From: Spinacia oleracea
Taxonomy: Eukaryota; Streptophyta; Magnoliopsida; Caryophyllales; Amaranthaceae
NCBI RefSeq assembly: GCF_020520425.1
Contig: NC_079489.1
Span: 15,772,001-15,836,000, forward strand
DNA length: 64,000 bases
Direction of reading: 5' to 3'
Positions 1 through 13,400 of this stretch are shown piece by piece. A program made the translations under genes and the position numbers. Position 1 is the first letter of the stretch. Each line of letters opens with the position of its first letter. The notes beneath the pieces were generated by a model, which saw only the letters and a program-made list of their open reading frames with translations, was not told where the DNA came from and did not search any database.

Positions 1-1472
1 GGGCCCTATCGGATTTTCCAGGTAGAGGTAAGTGGTTTGGCTAAGTCAAACTATACTTGACTTCAATAATTAGTGTTTCGGTAAACTGATGTTAACTTTT
101 GTATTCTAGTTTTGGATTGGTTTTTTTTTTTTTTTTGTCATAAGAAGTTACCTTTTTTACTGATATTTTCATTGATCAATATTGATTTGAACTAAATAAA
201 AACTAACTTTACTAATAAAAAATTAATAATAATACTTTTTATGTTTAAGTTGGGCATTTAAAAATGATTTAAAAAAAATATTAAATGAAGTATATTTCCA
301 TATTAGGATTTTTTTAATGTTTCTATATTAGATGATCTCTTTCTTCTACTACAAATAACAATCTCTTTCCTTTCATAAAATATAAAAAATGACAATTTCT
401 TTCCCATGTTTTGTTTGTAAAAACAATAATTTCTTTCCTTTTATAAAAATAGGGTCATTTTTATAAAAAATAATGATCTCGTTCCATATAAATGCTGCAA
501 CATAATCATGCCCATATCAATTTAGATAAATTTCCATAAGTTACATGGATTTCAACAATTAAATCTAAAAATGTTATATAATGACATCGCTCGGATCACT
601 CACTAGACAATAAGGATAAAATGCGAAGTTGTACCCCTTTGCATGATCCATCTCGTTTAAGGACAATGACAAATGTAAGAGCTATTTCAACAAAGGACTT
701 CGCGCTCTTCTTCAGATCTTCTTACACATAAAAACGTCTCATTACTTTTTTCCTCACTCCCCCAAAATTCTGCGTACCAAATTACTCTATTTTTTTTGTT
801 GTCCCAAATTCCGAAGCACCCTTCACTAACTTGTCTCTTTCAGTTGTGTCTCTTCTACTACTACCCCACTTCACTCAACCACCCTTCTTCATTAATCAAA
901 TTTCTTTTTTGCTGTTACAATATTACTCAGAAGAGTGATTTTATGGCCTAATTCAAGCAATTTTGCTTCTGTGAAACGGTCAAGAATCATTCCTTTTCTT
1001 CATTTTGCTGAAACTTTGAAGATTTCAGCACCCAATTATCCATTTTTTAACAAAGTTCTTCGATTTGGCCATTTGGGGTGTTTTGTTCTGGTATAACATG
1101 TTAGACCCAGATTTTGTTTTGCTTATTTTGATGTGTTCTTTCAGAATTCTGTGTAAACTGTTTTTTATCTTTCTTTTTTAATTTATTTATAATTTTTTAA
1201 GTTTTTATAATTTTTTTTGGAATATTTTGCTGAAAGCTAGGAAATTTCATTGCCCAATTAACTTTTTTTTTATAAAGTTCTTTGATTTGGGCATTTGGGT
1301 TGTTTTGTTTGGCACCCAGAATAAATTTTGCCTAATTCTGTTGATTTTGATGTGCTCCCATTTTGCTGATATAATGGTAGAACCCTAGTTTTATGTGTTG
1401 TTTTGGATCAATTTTGATGTTTTTGGGTGAATTTTGATGTTAATTGTGTCTGCATTTTAGTGTGTTGGTGTG
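1..1472 (+). promoter_or_regulatory. Upstream region and probable 5' UTR of the dsRBD-like gene
   Basis: AT-rich DNA with no recognisable coding sequence up to about position 700. From about 700 to 1450 the plus strand becomes C/T-rich (for example around 770-900), as plant leaders often are. A polypyrimidine-rich stretch ending in AG at 1460, just before the first ATG, suggests a 5' UTR intron. Two imperfect copies of a block lie at about 1003-1150 and 1222-1375; both contain 'ttttgctgaaa', 'cccaatta' and a 'gatttggncatttggg' motif. No convincing TATA box was identified. The boundaries are inference. Confidence 0.4.
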
Positions 1473-4400
1473 ATGCTTGGGATGGATGCATCAGTGGAAA
1501 TGGGTCCTACTGAGGGTGCTGTTCTGGCTTTACTGGACTTTCTGGTTGATCCTTTGCTGCCCGCCAGATCATCTTCAAGGGAGGCTATCACTCCTGCTCA
1601 AGAAGAATTGGTTGCTAAACAGGTTGATCATCCTGATGTTTATTTTATTTTATTTGCAGTTCTGGGTGTGATTGCTGCTAATGCATGGTAATTTTGCTTT
1701 GTTCATCCTTAGAATTAGCATTAGAGAAACAATTTAGTCAATTTTTTTGAGGGGTTGGATTATCTTAGTTGTAAAGGGTCTGTTGATGAATGGAAATTTT
1801 GCAATTCTTTTCTATACTCTTAAAAAGGTGTATTAGGTAGGCAATCGCCTTCGGATGGAGGGTTTATAGGAACGTTCCTCTTTGTAGTTGGAGTAAATTG
1901 CCTTCTAAGGAAGGGTCTAGGCACATGACTACTAGTATTATGTCCCTCGTTGGAAGGATTTACCCCATTTGGGTAATGGCATATGCTGGTCTTGTTGTGG
2001 TTCTACCTGGAGTAAATTCAAGGTTGAATTGTCTGAAGGGGAAGAAGGAACTCTTGAGAAAAATGTGGATAAAGTAAGAGACAGTAAGTGGAAAGGTGTA
2101 AATGTTGGGGTATGAGGATAAGGTATTAAAGGTATTTGCCAAATAAAGAACAAAGTTGAAGTGGTAGAAACAAAAAACTCAAAATGGAAAGTGAGTGGAA
2201 CCAGAAAAAGGAGGGAGTACAATTAACATTATTCATTGAAAGTGATGTATGTGTATGTCTATCCTACACAATATAGCTATTTCAAGTACATATACAGACG
2301 ACTACAGCATCAAGGCATTACCTTAATTTATTGAAAATCTGAATAGAATTATGGCCCTAATTTTAAGACCTAAGCATTCAGTTCATAGAAGAGGTAAATT
2401 GGACATAACATTTTTCTTCGCTTATGCAAAGAAATTATAAGCTTATGTCGTCATTTTCATTTAGTAAATAACTCATGGATTAACCATAGCAATTTCTCTG
2501 TCCCCAGGGAATTGACATTGGATATAGGAGTCTTAGCATTAAGATTCCTACTATATTTTGATCTATTCATGGATCGTCGGTTGCTTAAATGATCAATTTA
2601 TTCCCTTTTCTAGTGGCAGAGACCGTAGGGTTATGAACGCAGTCATTAGTTTGCAGCTTAAAACATACATTTTAGTTATATATGGGTAGTCTAATATAGA
2701 CATGCATATGACTTTCAGTACTAAATTCTTATATGGTATCTGTTTCTGTCAATTGACATCTTCAATACTGACATAGGTGCATGCAGTAGTGTTGCTGTAC
2801 AATTATTACCACAGGAAACAACATCTAGATCTGGATTTTTTGGATTTTCAGTCTTTCTGCAAGCTGGCTGTGGTTCTGAAACCAAGTCTGCAATCATACT
2901 GTACGCTCATGGAAAGGACAGACTATGCTGAGCTGGATGACCTAGACAAACATCTGTCATTGACTGAGAAAGCGATCATGAATGCTTGTGATACTGCCAG
3001 AAGTTTAGATGCATCAAACAACAAACCGGACATTGAAGGTTGGCCTGTTACTAAAGTTGCTGTTTTCTTATTTGATCCCAGAAGAGAAAACTGCTATTTG
3101 TTCCATGGTTCCATCACTAAGGGGGTATGGTCGGCAATTGAAAAAGAGGTTAATGCTCCTAGTCAAGGGTCAGAAGCTGTAAATAAAAAGACTCGAGTCA
3201 TTAAGAAGGCATCAAAAGAGAATCAAACTGCAGATGAAACTGTTCTTCGACAGCTTGCCTACATAGCTGTCAAGGAAACATGCGGTACGCTTATATGCTC
3301 ACTTGGTAAAGCAATTCATTCCTTATATGATTGAATATTCTTGGTGTTGGACTGTTTTGTTTGGTGTTTCTTTGACTGATATTTGCATTAGGTACTACTT
3401 TCTATCTTGCTTTGATGTATATTCGCAATTGGCCCACCATCTACACTTCCTTTCCAAAGTTTTGGAATCTTTTGAAGGATGTATGCTAATTTGGTCAAGT
3501 GTACAAATCAGGGGTTAGGTTCTTCCTTTACATATTGCAGTTTACAAAATACACCATACTGGTTTTACTGTGCATTTTTTCTTCTTCTTACTATATGGGT
3601 CACCTACTCAACTAAAAGTGCATAATTTTTTCTCTTGACCTGGTTTTATACATGGGTTCCAGTTTTTCTGAGTCAAAATTGTTCTCCTTAATGTGTGTGA
3701 GATGTGATTTACAAAGTAGAACACTTCAACCTTACTTGCTATCAATACCGTTTATGGAATTTATAATGAGTCATTCACAACACCTATCATTTACCGTTCT
3801 TTATCCTCGCTCACGTGCACCTTTGATTTTTGGTAAGTCACGAAGGAATGTAAAACCTAGGTCTTGATTAGGAAACTTTATTGCTTTGAGTGGGGTGCTA
3901 TTCTCACTGACATTTAGGTTTACAAAGTAAAGTTAAACATAATCTTCTCTCACGTCTTCTCACTTACTTTCTTTATCCCACTCAAGTGCACCTTTGATAG
4001 TTTTTGGCAAGTCACGACGGAAAGTGCAACCTTCGTCTTCATTAGGAAACTTTATTGCCCTGAGTGGGGTGCTATTCTCACTGACATTTTACAAAGTAAA
4101 GTTAAACATAACAAATTATTTTTCCATCTTCTCTCACATCTTGTCAATTAAGAGTTGTTAATGTTAATTTGTTAAGGGTAAACTAGAATTAGAAAGTCAA
4201 GTTTTATATTTTTGTTGACTTTTGTTGACTTTCGTATTTTTGACTTTTAAAAACAGATTGTTGAATCTGTTATAACCAACTTGCCACCTCAGCATTGTTA
4301 GTTGAGTTTGTTGAGCAAAGCTGGTATTAATACTTAGATTGATTGTATTTTGGAAATCATCATAATAATCAATCTTAATCTTCTCTCTAAATTATCTCTA

Positions 4401-7400
4401 ATTCTCTTCTCTAATCTCTCTATTCTTCTCTATCTTCTTCTATTCTGTTTCTTTCTCTCGATTTTGTTCATATTATCTTGCAACCACCATTGTTAAGGTG
4501 AAGCAACAGCAGTGAGGTACACTCCTGCATCATAATTTAATATTAATATCCTATCAATTAACTTTAGTCAAATGCATTAATCATCACAGGGTAAACGTAC
4601 TAGTCCCCAGGGATGTCTTGAGATGGATGTGTTAAGGGAGAACTTAGTTGATTAGCTGAATAATGTCAAAGTTGGTTTATTGTTGACTTTATTCCACTTG
4701 GCGCCAAATAACTGAATTTGAATTTTGTTGTAACAACTTTTGCTTAGTCAGCAATGTGTAAACTGATGTATTGAGCTTCAATATTGTATAAATATAGATA
4801 AACAAACGTGTATTAATACAAATTTCTTACGATTCTCTCAATTCTCTCCCAAAGCAGTCGAGGGTACTACCTGAGGATGAAAATAACAAGTCAACAATCA
4901 TCACCGAACAACATGGTAATCGAGTCTAGGTATAGGTTAGTTTTTTTTTGTAAGGTATTGTTAATCGAATAATAGATAAAGGATAGTTTTCGAAACTTGT
5001 GCACCCATGAAGTTGGGCAGATTACGGAAAATAATGTGAGTAACATTTGTGTGTGTGGGGTAAAAGAGTTTTTTTAATACCGAAAAGGTAGATTCAGTAC
5101 AAGATTACAAACTTAAGTTGTTGAATATAAACCTATTCTGTTTTCTTTTAATCGGTTGATAAAGGGGAATGTGAGTGTGGTGCAGCATGCCGTAGGGGCA
5201 CGTCTTCAACCAACTTTGATGGCTCCATTTTGATTCCTTTTGTAAAAGCTCCGATAACTGGTTAATAGTCTACATCATAGTAGATCTGTTGCTAAGGGAA
5301 GGTAGATTGAGTTGGAAGAAAACACAAATGCTTTTGAGAATGCTTTCTTGTATTAAACTCTAACTTGAATGTACATATGAGCCTTTGTGCCTTTTTATAA
5401 GCAAACATCACCTATCTCTAGAATGTTCACACCCTGTAATATTCTAAACACTTCCTTACCAAGAAATGCCTACACAATTCTAGAATGTTCCCACCTCCAA
5501 GGGAACTTCTACATAGGAGGTACCTAGAACTTTTTAGATACTTAAACAATGTACAAGAGTGTTCTAGACTTACCCTATCTATCCTGTCAAAAAAAAAAAA
5601 CTTACCCTATCTAGAACCTTCAAGCTCCATCCATGGTAGAATCCCCATGAACATCGTAGAGCATTCTAGAAGCTTCCGGGCCCACCTGCTACTGCCTGCT
5701 GCATATCACGCCTTTGTGGGCCTGATCTCAGAAATCCGGCCATACCATCATCTTCAGTGGGTCAAAACCGGTGGGACTCCCAAGTTACAGCCCAAACGGA
5801 TGCTGTTTGGCCCACCGAATGGGCCATTATGAAAAGGGGTGTTCATCGGTCCAAACCCGGACCGGACCGGACCGACCCGGACCGGACCGAAGACCGAAAT
5901 TATGATAATTCAAGACCCGAAGACTGGACCGATTATGCTTTGACCGAACCCGGACCGGACCAAAAAAACCGGTCCAAAACCCGGACCGGACCGATTTGGA
6001 CCGGTTGTAGACCTATTTCTATATATTATTTATTTATTATAAAAATTATGATAAAAAAGAAAAAAATATATATAAAAAACTATTTGTTTGAGGTCTTTCT
6101 TGGAAGCTAAAATAAAATATATCACAATATAATAATATTTACAACATATTAAAGGAGAGAATTAAATTTTTAAATAGGTTATATTATATTTTATTAAGGA
6201 AAAATCGGTCCGGTCCAAAATCGGGTTTTGGACCGGACTGGATCGGACCGAAGACCGGAAATTGATATTTCTTGACCCGAAGACCGGACCGATTTCCTTC
6301 GGTCCGGTCCGGTCCGGTCTGGGTCGGTCCGGTCCGGTCCATTTTTTCGATGCGGACCAATTTTTGCACACCCCTAATTATGATGTTATTGCAATGTTGG
6401 TGTTCACTTATGCCTTGTTCAAAATAAAGCTCTATATGGGGAGTGCTGCTCCTGATAACCCTAGGCCACCTTGCTGCCTCATTGCCCAGTGATGCCAATC
6501 CACCCACACGGCCACACGCCCATGCAACGGTGAGAGAGACGACCCATGACATGAGGCTATCATTGTTTGTATATGGGCCATATGGCATGTGGGCCTGGAT
6601 GCTGTTATGTTAGAGATATGATATGTTATGAGTTCTATCGAGATTAGGAAACTTCTGTTTGTCTTGTTTTATGGAACTAAATTTCTTGTTCGTTTTCCTA
6701 TTCTACAGAGGTTAACTAACAAGTAACAAGGTAGTTGAAACTGATAAGCTACTGAAACTGATAAGGTAGCTAATTGCATGAAGTGTTTGGTAAAACGGAT
6801 CTTTTAAGCAATTTTTTTTATAATATATTTCCATTTTAAATTTTATTTGAATATCAAATAAAAATAGCAATATAAAGTTGATAATGTGTGATAAAAAGGG
6901 TAACTAATACAAAGTACTTTCTATTCCTAAACTGTCCACTAGATTAATTCTCTTTAAGTCTTTATCAACTTTTTATTTCTTGTTCATGAAAGTTCTTTAC
7001 ACTCATTATTTGTATCTTCGTTCATGAAGTTCTTTACACTCACTGTTTGCACGAACTCAAATGCAATATTCAAACATTAATATATTCAATTTTGTATGTT
7101 AAAAGTTGATTTGAAAGTATATATCGAGAAGAATCTAACAAGATCTCACACGTACTCCTTATATATTAGTGAGAATTTACATTCGTAATTTTCATACTTT
7201 GGACACATATTCCAAAGTACAAAGAACTTTAAAAAATGGTGGTAGTATATAAGTTTACTTTTTGTGAATTCTTTTCATTTGAGTAAACATGTGTCACCCA
7301 TTAAACCACATTTATAAAAACTTCATAATTCAAATACCCATGTGACAAAAACATTAACGGAGCAACACTCCTCATATAGAGCTCAATTTTATTGAAAAGT

Positions 7401-10400
7401 AAATGTGATAGAAGATAATGGAGTATGTAAAAAATAATGTTTGACATATGAGTATATAAAACATATGGAGTACAAGTATTAACTAAAAATCAATAACTTA
7501 AACAATAAGTTTTACGAACAATTCATCTAATCAGTTAACTTATCAGTTTCAGCACCTTATCAGTTTCAGTTACTACCTTATCAGTTTGAGCTTCGTTTCA
7601 GTTAGTTTTGCCAACAAAGTCTTAACGTCTAAATTTCAGTCAATTTAAGCATCTTAAATCTTATTTCATCTATTTGCCAAATACTCCTATTCTTTTAAGG
7701 AGACTTAAGTTTAGAGCACCTAATCATTTAAGGTGACTGAAACGTGTTGTCAAACAGAGCCTCAAGATGCACTGTGATTTTGAGCTGTAGGAAAAACATG
7801 ACTATTAGCGTGTATAAGATCATATGAAAACAAGAAAAAACAACAAGCAGCCATCACTCTGTCCAATTATAAAGGAAAGAAGCCTCCACCTAAGTGTGGT
7901 AGTCCCTTTTTGAGGAAAGAAGATAATGGCGCAGCTCTAGGCTTCTATACTGAGATTTTGCATTTAGTTCAAGCACCTGCTTTGGACTTTCAATTCCCAG
8001 ACTTGGGTAAAGCATGCAGTATTTACATAAAATTGTCTGACTCTAAAAACTGAAAGTGTAGTGAGTAACATAGCTACATCTAGGTGCTTGTTTTAGGATC
8101 TTGCATCACAAGGTTAGCCATACTCTCAAGTAAAATCTACTTCTGTCTCTTTTAGTTGCAACATGTACGGAGATTAAGAAAAGGGAAAATAGTGGGTTTT
8201 TGACCCTTTTAGTCCCCACTTGGGTAGTAGATTAAGCAAAAAGTAAAGTGGGAAAATAAGGGCAAAGTTAATTATAGTAGTGAAAAGTTACCAAAAATAG
8301 TAACGTTGCAAAGAAATTGCCGTTTTAGGGAAGTGTTTCAACTAAATGTGAACGGAGGAAGTACCTTTTGTGATATGAAGAACTAGATGTGTCATCTGTT
8401 ACTATCAAGAGATGACACATTTATCCAAAAAAATTGCATCTGGAAAGAGTATGAACTATGAAAAGCTTCACTGAGGCATCTTGCATGTTCATCATTGTGC
8501 TTGGTGATAAATATTAACTTCAAAGCGCTTGGGTGCTGTCCCATGAATGGGAAGTCTAGATTATTGCATGTGAGAAAAAATAACCAGCTAAACATTGTTA
8601 TTGGGTCGGGTTTTAGATGTTAAAAAGTTGGAAAAGCTATTTTGTATGAGAATGAGCTTATCAGTGTAGTGCTGTTTGCTTAGAGTATATATCTTGATTT
8701 CGTATCCAATACTTTCTACTTATCTCTCACCTTAGTTATTCTAGTGCCCAATTTTCTGTTGTAGATCATTGTATACTCTCTTGCATTCTTATGTAGTCAT
8801 GTTTTCATTCTTTTGCACGAGGAACAGGTATTAATTATTGTGATCTTAAAATTTTGGAGAACCACTTGGTGTATTCCACAAGCAAAGAAAAGACAGCTGT
8901 TCGCTTATATATAATGCAATGCAGGCAAACAAATCTGAACGTGGACCTGGTTCCAATAAATGATGTCATGGACAGGTATTGGCCCTAGTTCTTAATATGT
9001 TGCTTTCTAGCTTTCTGCTTGCTGTTTCTTTGGGTAGTGCGATATTGGATATCTATTAATAATTCTTTTTTTATGAAGTTGTGTGCTCATAATTCTTATT
9101 TCAGCGGGAAATCTATATTGATTGCATGACTTTTGGACTTTTGGTAGATGGTTAGCTAGGTTGTAGGAATATAGGTATATAATGAAATTGAAATTGCAGG
9201 GAATTTTGAATCTTTTGACTTTTGAGGGAAATTATTAAGGTCATGAATAACCAGGTCTTCAGAGTCCGTATATCTTCAAAAAGAGAGACTACAACACAAC
9301 AACAACGAAGCCTTAGTCCCAAATGATTTTTTCCGGCTAACATGAACTGCCATAAGGATCCGAGACTTGTGCTTTGGAAGGGGAGCTCACCTTAATGATA
9401 GAGTTAGATGGGAATCTCGGGACTATTCCTTGAAGGAGAGGTGTACAAGGAAGATAAAATTGAATTTGGCTAAGAAGGGTATTTTACTGCTAGAAATTTT
9501 GTTACAGGTAATGGCCATAAAGCATTCCAGGTTGGCCTGGAGACTATAGATATGACATGACTCTGCTTTATACCTTAGACTGCAAGTCTGAGTTAAGTCA
9601 AGTGCTTTATTCTTTTTGTTTTTTTGCTTTTAGTGCCATAGGAAAATAATCGCGTTCACATAATTCCTTATGTAGTTTTGGCAAACGAGAGAAGATCTGA
9701 ACAATGCTCATGGCCGTCATGGGACAAGATTAAGCTGCTAAATGACTTACTAACATGTCAGCCTGGCTTGGCTTTCCCTTTTGCGGGGGTTGAGCACTTG
9801 AGCCCGCAGATACCAAGGTTGGTGTATAGCTGGCTCAAACAGGTTTAACCAGTCTATTGGCCCTTGCCAACCCACTCATTTGGCATCGCAATGTTAGCGA
9901 ATGGTCAGCCAATGGGGTAGTTTGAAGCTATGAGGACTTCGAGGTAAGGTGATCACCTGCCACCTTCTTAGTTGTTGATCCTTTGGGTCATATTTTTTTT
10001 CTGAAGGGGAGTTGGTGAGACATGACTAGGTGAGTTGAGTTTAGAAGTATGAGGCTTGTGTGTGTTTGAGGGGGGGAGAGGGGGGGGGGGGGGGGGGGGT
10101 TCAGATGGAGGGAAGATATGCAAGCTCAACTTGGAAAGTCCGCTGCTTTACTTCACTTACACAAGGTCGACTTAATCTCTAGGAGGTTAATGAGACATTT
10201 TAAGAGGCCTGCTGCTGCTTTATTTGGGAAGGCTCATACACTAATTAGTTTTACTATATTTTCTATTTTTGTTTCCTGGCTCAAGCGCATTACTCTTGTT
10301 AGCTATCCCTCTTTGGGATTTAGGCTTGAAGCAATCATCAGTCATTAGCGTAGAAACGTATATTCTGAAAGAACCTCATTTTCTATAAGATGAAGTTCTA

Positions 10401-13400
10401 TTGCCTGTTACTTTCATTGGGGCACTGCTATTCTAGTTTAAATATTGGGGTCCCCATTTTTTTCTCTCCAGAAAATTGCTAGTTATTTATCAACCTATTG
10501 CTGCAATTTGGAATATATGGCCTGATCTGGATAATTTCTTCAAGATGGTATAACTTGCAGTAAGGGTATCAAGTTATCTTAATGTATTACTTCCACTTTT
10601 GAGCAGTGATTTTGTTGTTGACGCAGCTTGCATGGACCATTGGTTAGAAAGGGTTCCTCCAGCTGGATCTTTACATCTGTTGTTGAATATTTTCACTTGC
10701 TTCCATTTTCCGATAAACTTTCAGATTGCCTGGCAAGGTATACTTCTTAATTTATTAGGAATTACAGTATAAAGATAGTTTTGGTGTTTGTGTTATGTTA
10801 AGTTTCCTATTGTTAATAGGTTTAGGAGCTTATGTGGGGTTAGTATTGTGTGCACTGTATATAAATATGTTATGTCAATATACGAAAGGCTAAGCCGTTT
10901 ACTCCCAATTTCATGTCACTCTAACATGGTGTCACTTTAAGCTAGCAATTGAGATGACATTATCAAATGAATTATCCAAAAATATTTTCTTTACGGTTTT
11001 AAGCAGTATATGTCTGATAAACTTTGGCGAAAACTTGTTAATTGACTTGATTAAACTGATGGAAACATGTTACAATACATACATGCTCATAAACTTGGAG
11101 CATAAATAAACCACTAGAATCCAAATAACACAAGACTAGGTAGTAAGATATTCTGCACAAAAAAATATTGTATTCTGCACACAAAAATAAACTACTAGAA
11201 TCCAAATAACACAAGACTAATAAAATTTTAATTAATTTATTTGTCATGCTCGTTTGTTAACAGACTGATTATTGGTGTGCCCGTGGAAATTTTTTATATG
11301 GGCTAAGAGTCTAGGAGTACTCAGTACATCAGTCTCCTTCCAAACATCATATTAGTACTTAAATTATGGTTATACAATTAGTTCTTTCTATGGTGACAGG
11401 GAAATCCCCCTAGGTTCTCCACAACATTTCGAAGAGACAAAGGAGGATGGAAAACAACAATCAGATGCAGGAGCGGAATACGAATACTTCTCTGGCTTTC
11501 CTTCTTTGGAAGACCCGCTCCTGAACATTTCTGAATCTATGGAAGCAACAAAGGAGGTTCGAAATGGCAGAAGACATCACTTGAAAGAGGACGGTATTCA
11601 ATATGTCTCACAAGGTTCTGAAGCACTGGATGTGTTTCCAAATGTCAGTAGCTTTAATATAAACAAGGAGCCCCCTCCATCCAATTCACAACACCCGGAA
11701 GCGGGACAGGTAGTGAAAAACGATAGTGGTTATCGACGAAGAGGGGATCATGTTGAGCCTGTAGTGTACAAGAAAAGAAATAAATCGATAAAGAACAACT
11801 CCAGTAAAAATCCAGGTGGCAAGACGACCAATGCTCCTACAGATTTTCCAAGGCAGTCAAATTATCAGTCAATTGTTGTGGTAATGTCTACAATGGATGC
11901 TGCCATATCTATTTTTAGGTTTGAGGATGTATTTGAATGTGTTTTGCAGGGCATAAGTATAGGCAAATACATGTTTTGATTTTAATAATTTTATACCTTG
12001 AGTTTCATTTGATAGTCTGGGGTGAGCTTTCTTTTGAGTAATGCCTCTGTCTTGGGTCTGAGAAAAAGGAAGGTGCATTTTTTTTCTTCTCCTTGGTACA
12101 GTAGTTGACACATACCAATATCGGCCTGCTTTACTCACCTACTTTGTTATTTTGTGAAGACACTTATTTAGGTTCTTAAAATAAATTTCATGTAGAAGTA
12201 AAGATGGGTCTGTTAACAGAAAAGGAGTTGTCTTAGCAAATGAAAAATCATTTAATAGATAAAGAGCGGTATGTATGATGTGATATTGGTAGCTGCTAAT
12301 GCACATGGTCATGGTATTTACATGACTGGGAAAGGAATTGCACGGATTAAGTGATCTATCTTACTCGTGAGGGTGATGACTATGATAAATTGTTGACGGA
12401 AGCCAATTTTTTACTTATTTTTTTTCTTACACATAAAAGGGAGTTGCTTGCAACCTGAGCTCTGAGAAAAAAAAAAACTTTTATTTTTTCTAATCTTATC
12501 TTTCTATTTGTCTGTAATTCCTTGTAAAACTTTTTGTTTTATCTATCATCTAAAAACGTTTATATGGATTTTGCAGGCAGACTTTCCTATTACAAGTTCC
12601 AGGGAACATGATGTTGCAGGGACTTCATCTGGTAATGGGTTCGCTGATATTGTGATGCCACATCAAGATGGAAAACAAAACTGTGTTTCTTCTGAAGCCG
12701 ACTTCAAGCATTTCCGCAAATTTCAGCTTGCTATTGCTTCAAAGGACAAATTGATATCGAATACTGCACTAAGTGTTCTGCTTAGGAAGAGAGAGCAACT
12801 GGTATGCCTTCATTTTTGTATAACTGTATTCTCTGGGATTTATAACAGTGATGAATAATAGGCCTGACCTAACTTTCTTCACAAGAAGGGGGGAAATTGG
12901 GAAAACCAAACTTGGTTGACTTCCTTCTGGGTCTACCAAGTTATTCATTGGACTTAAATGTTGATTTGTTTACTGTGGCTATGAAGCTTCTTATTTGGTC
13001 AGATTTAATGTTCCAAACTTGGTTGACTTCCTTTTGGGTTCACCAAGTTAATCATTGGACTTAAATGTTGATTTGTTTACTGTGGCTACGAAGCTTCTTA
13101 TTTGGTCAGATTTAATGTTCCAAACTTGCGTAATCTTAATTGTGCTGAGAACTTGGTGAATAGTGGATCCATCATGCATTTGTGCTTCCTGTCTTTGAAT
13201 TTTGTTTCTCAAGCTATGTTTTGTAATGTTTATATTTCAGGTGCATGAATAAATATGTTTTACGTTAGTGAAGAGAGAAAATAAGTTGCTCACAAATGAA
13301 TAGAGGCCGCATACTGAAAATCCAAGTCCTATGTGAGAGACATGCTGGCTCATGATCCTAGTTTCTTGATGAGCTCAATCTTCAGAGATTTATCTTAATA

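Larger units (their letters stand above)
3285..8827 (+). other. Intron 2 of the dsRBD-like gene (5.5 kb), loaded with mobile DNA
   Basis: This intron separates exon 2 (phase 1, ends at 3284) from exon 3 (8828). It holds an imperfect direct repeat, two LTR-like segments, a heat-shock-element-bearing LTR fragment, a GGTCC-rich foldback element, an inverted-repeat element and a Stowaway MITE, each listed separately. No host exon was recognised inside; the flanking exon phases fit directly. Confidence 0.75.

Noticed and set aside
5757-6588. Frames with repeated Gly-Pro-Asp-Arg-Thr type residues
   Set aside because: They translate the GGACCG repeats of a foldback element in both directions.
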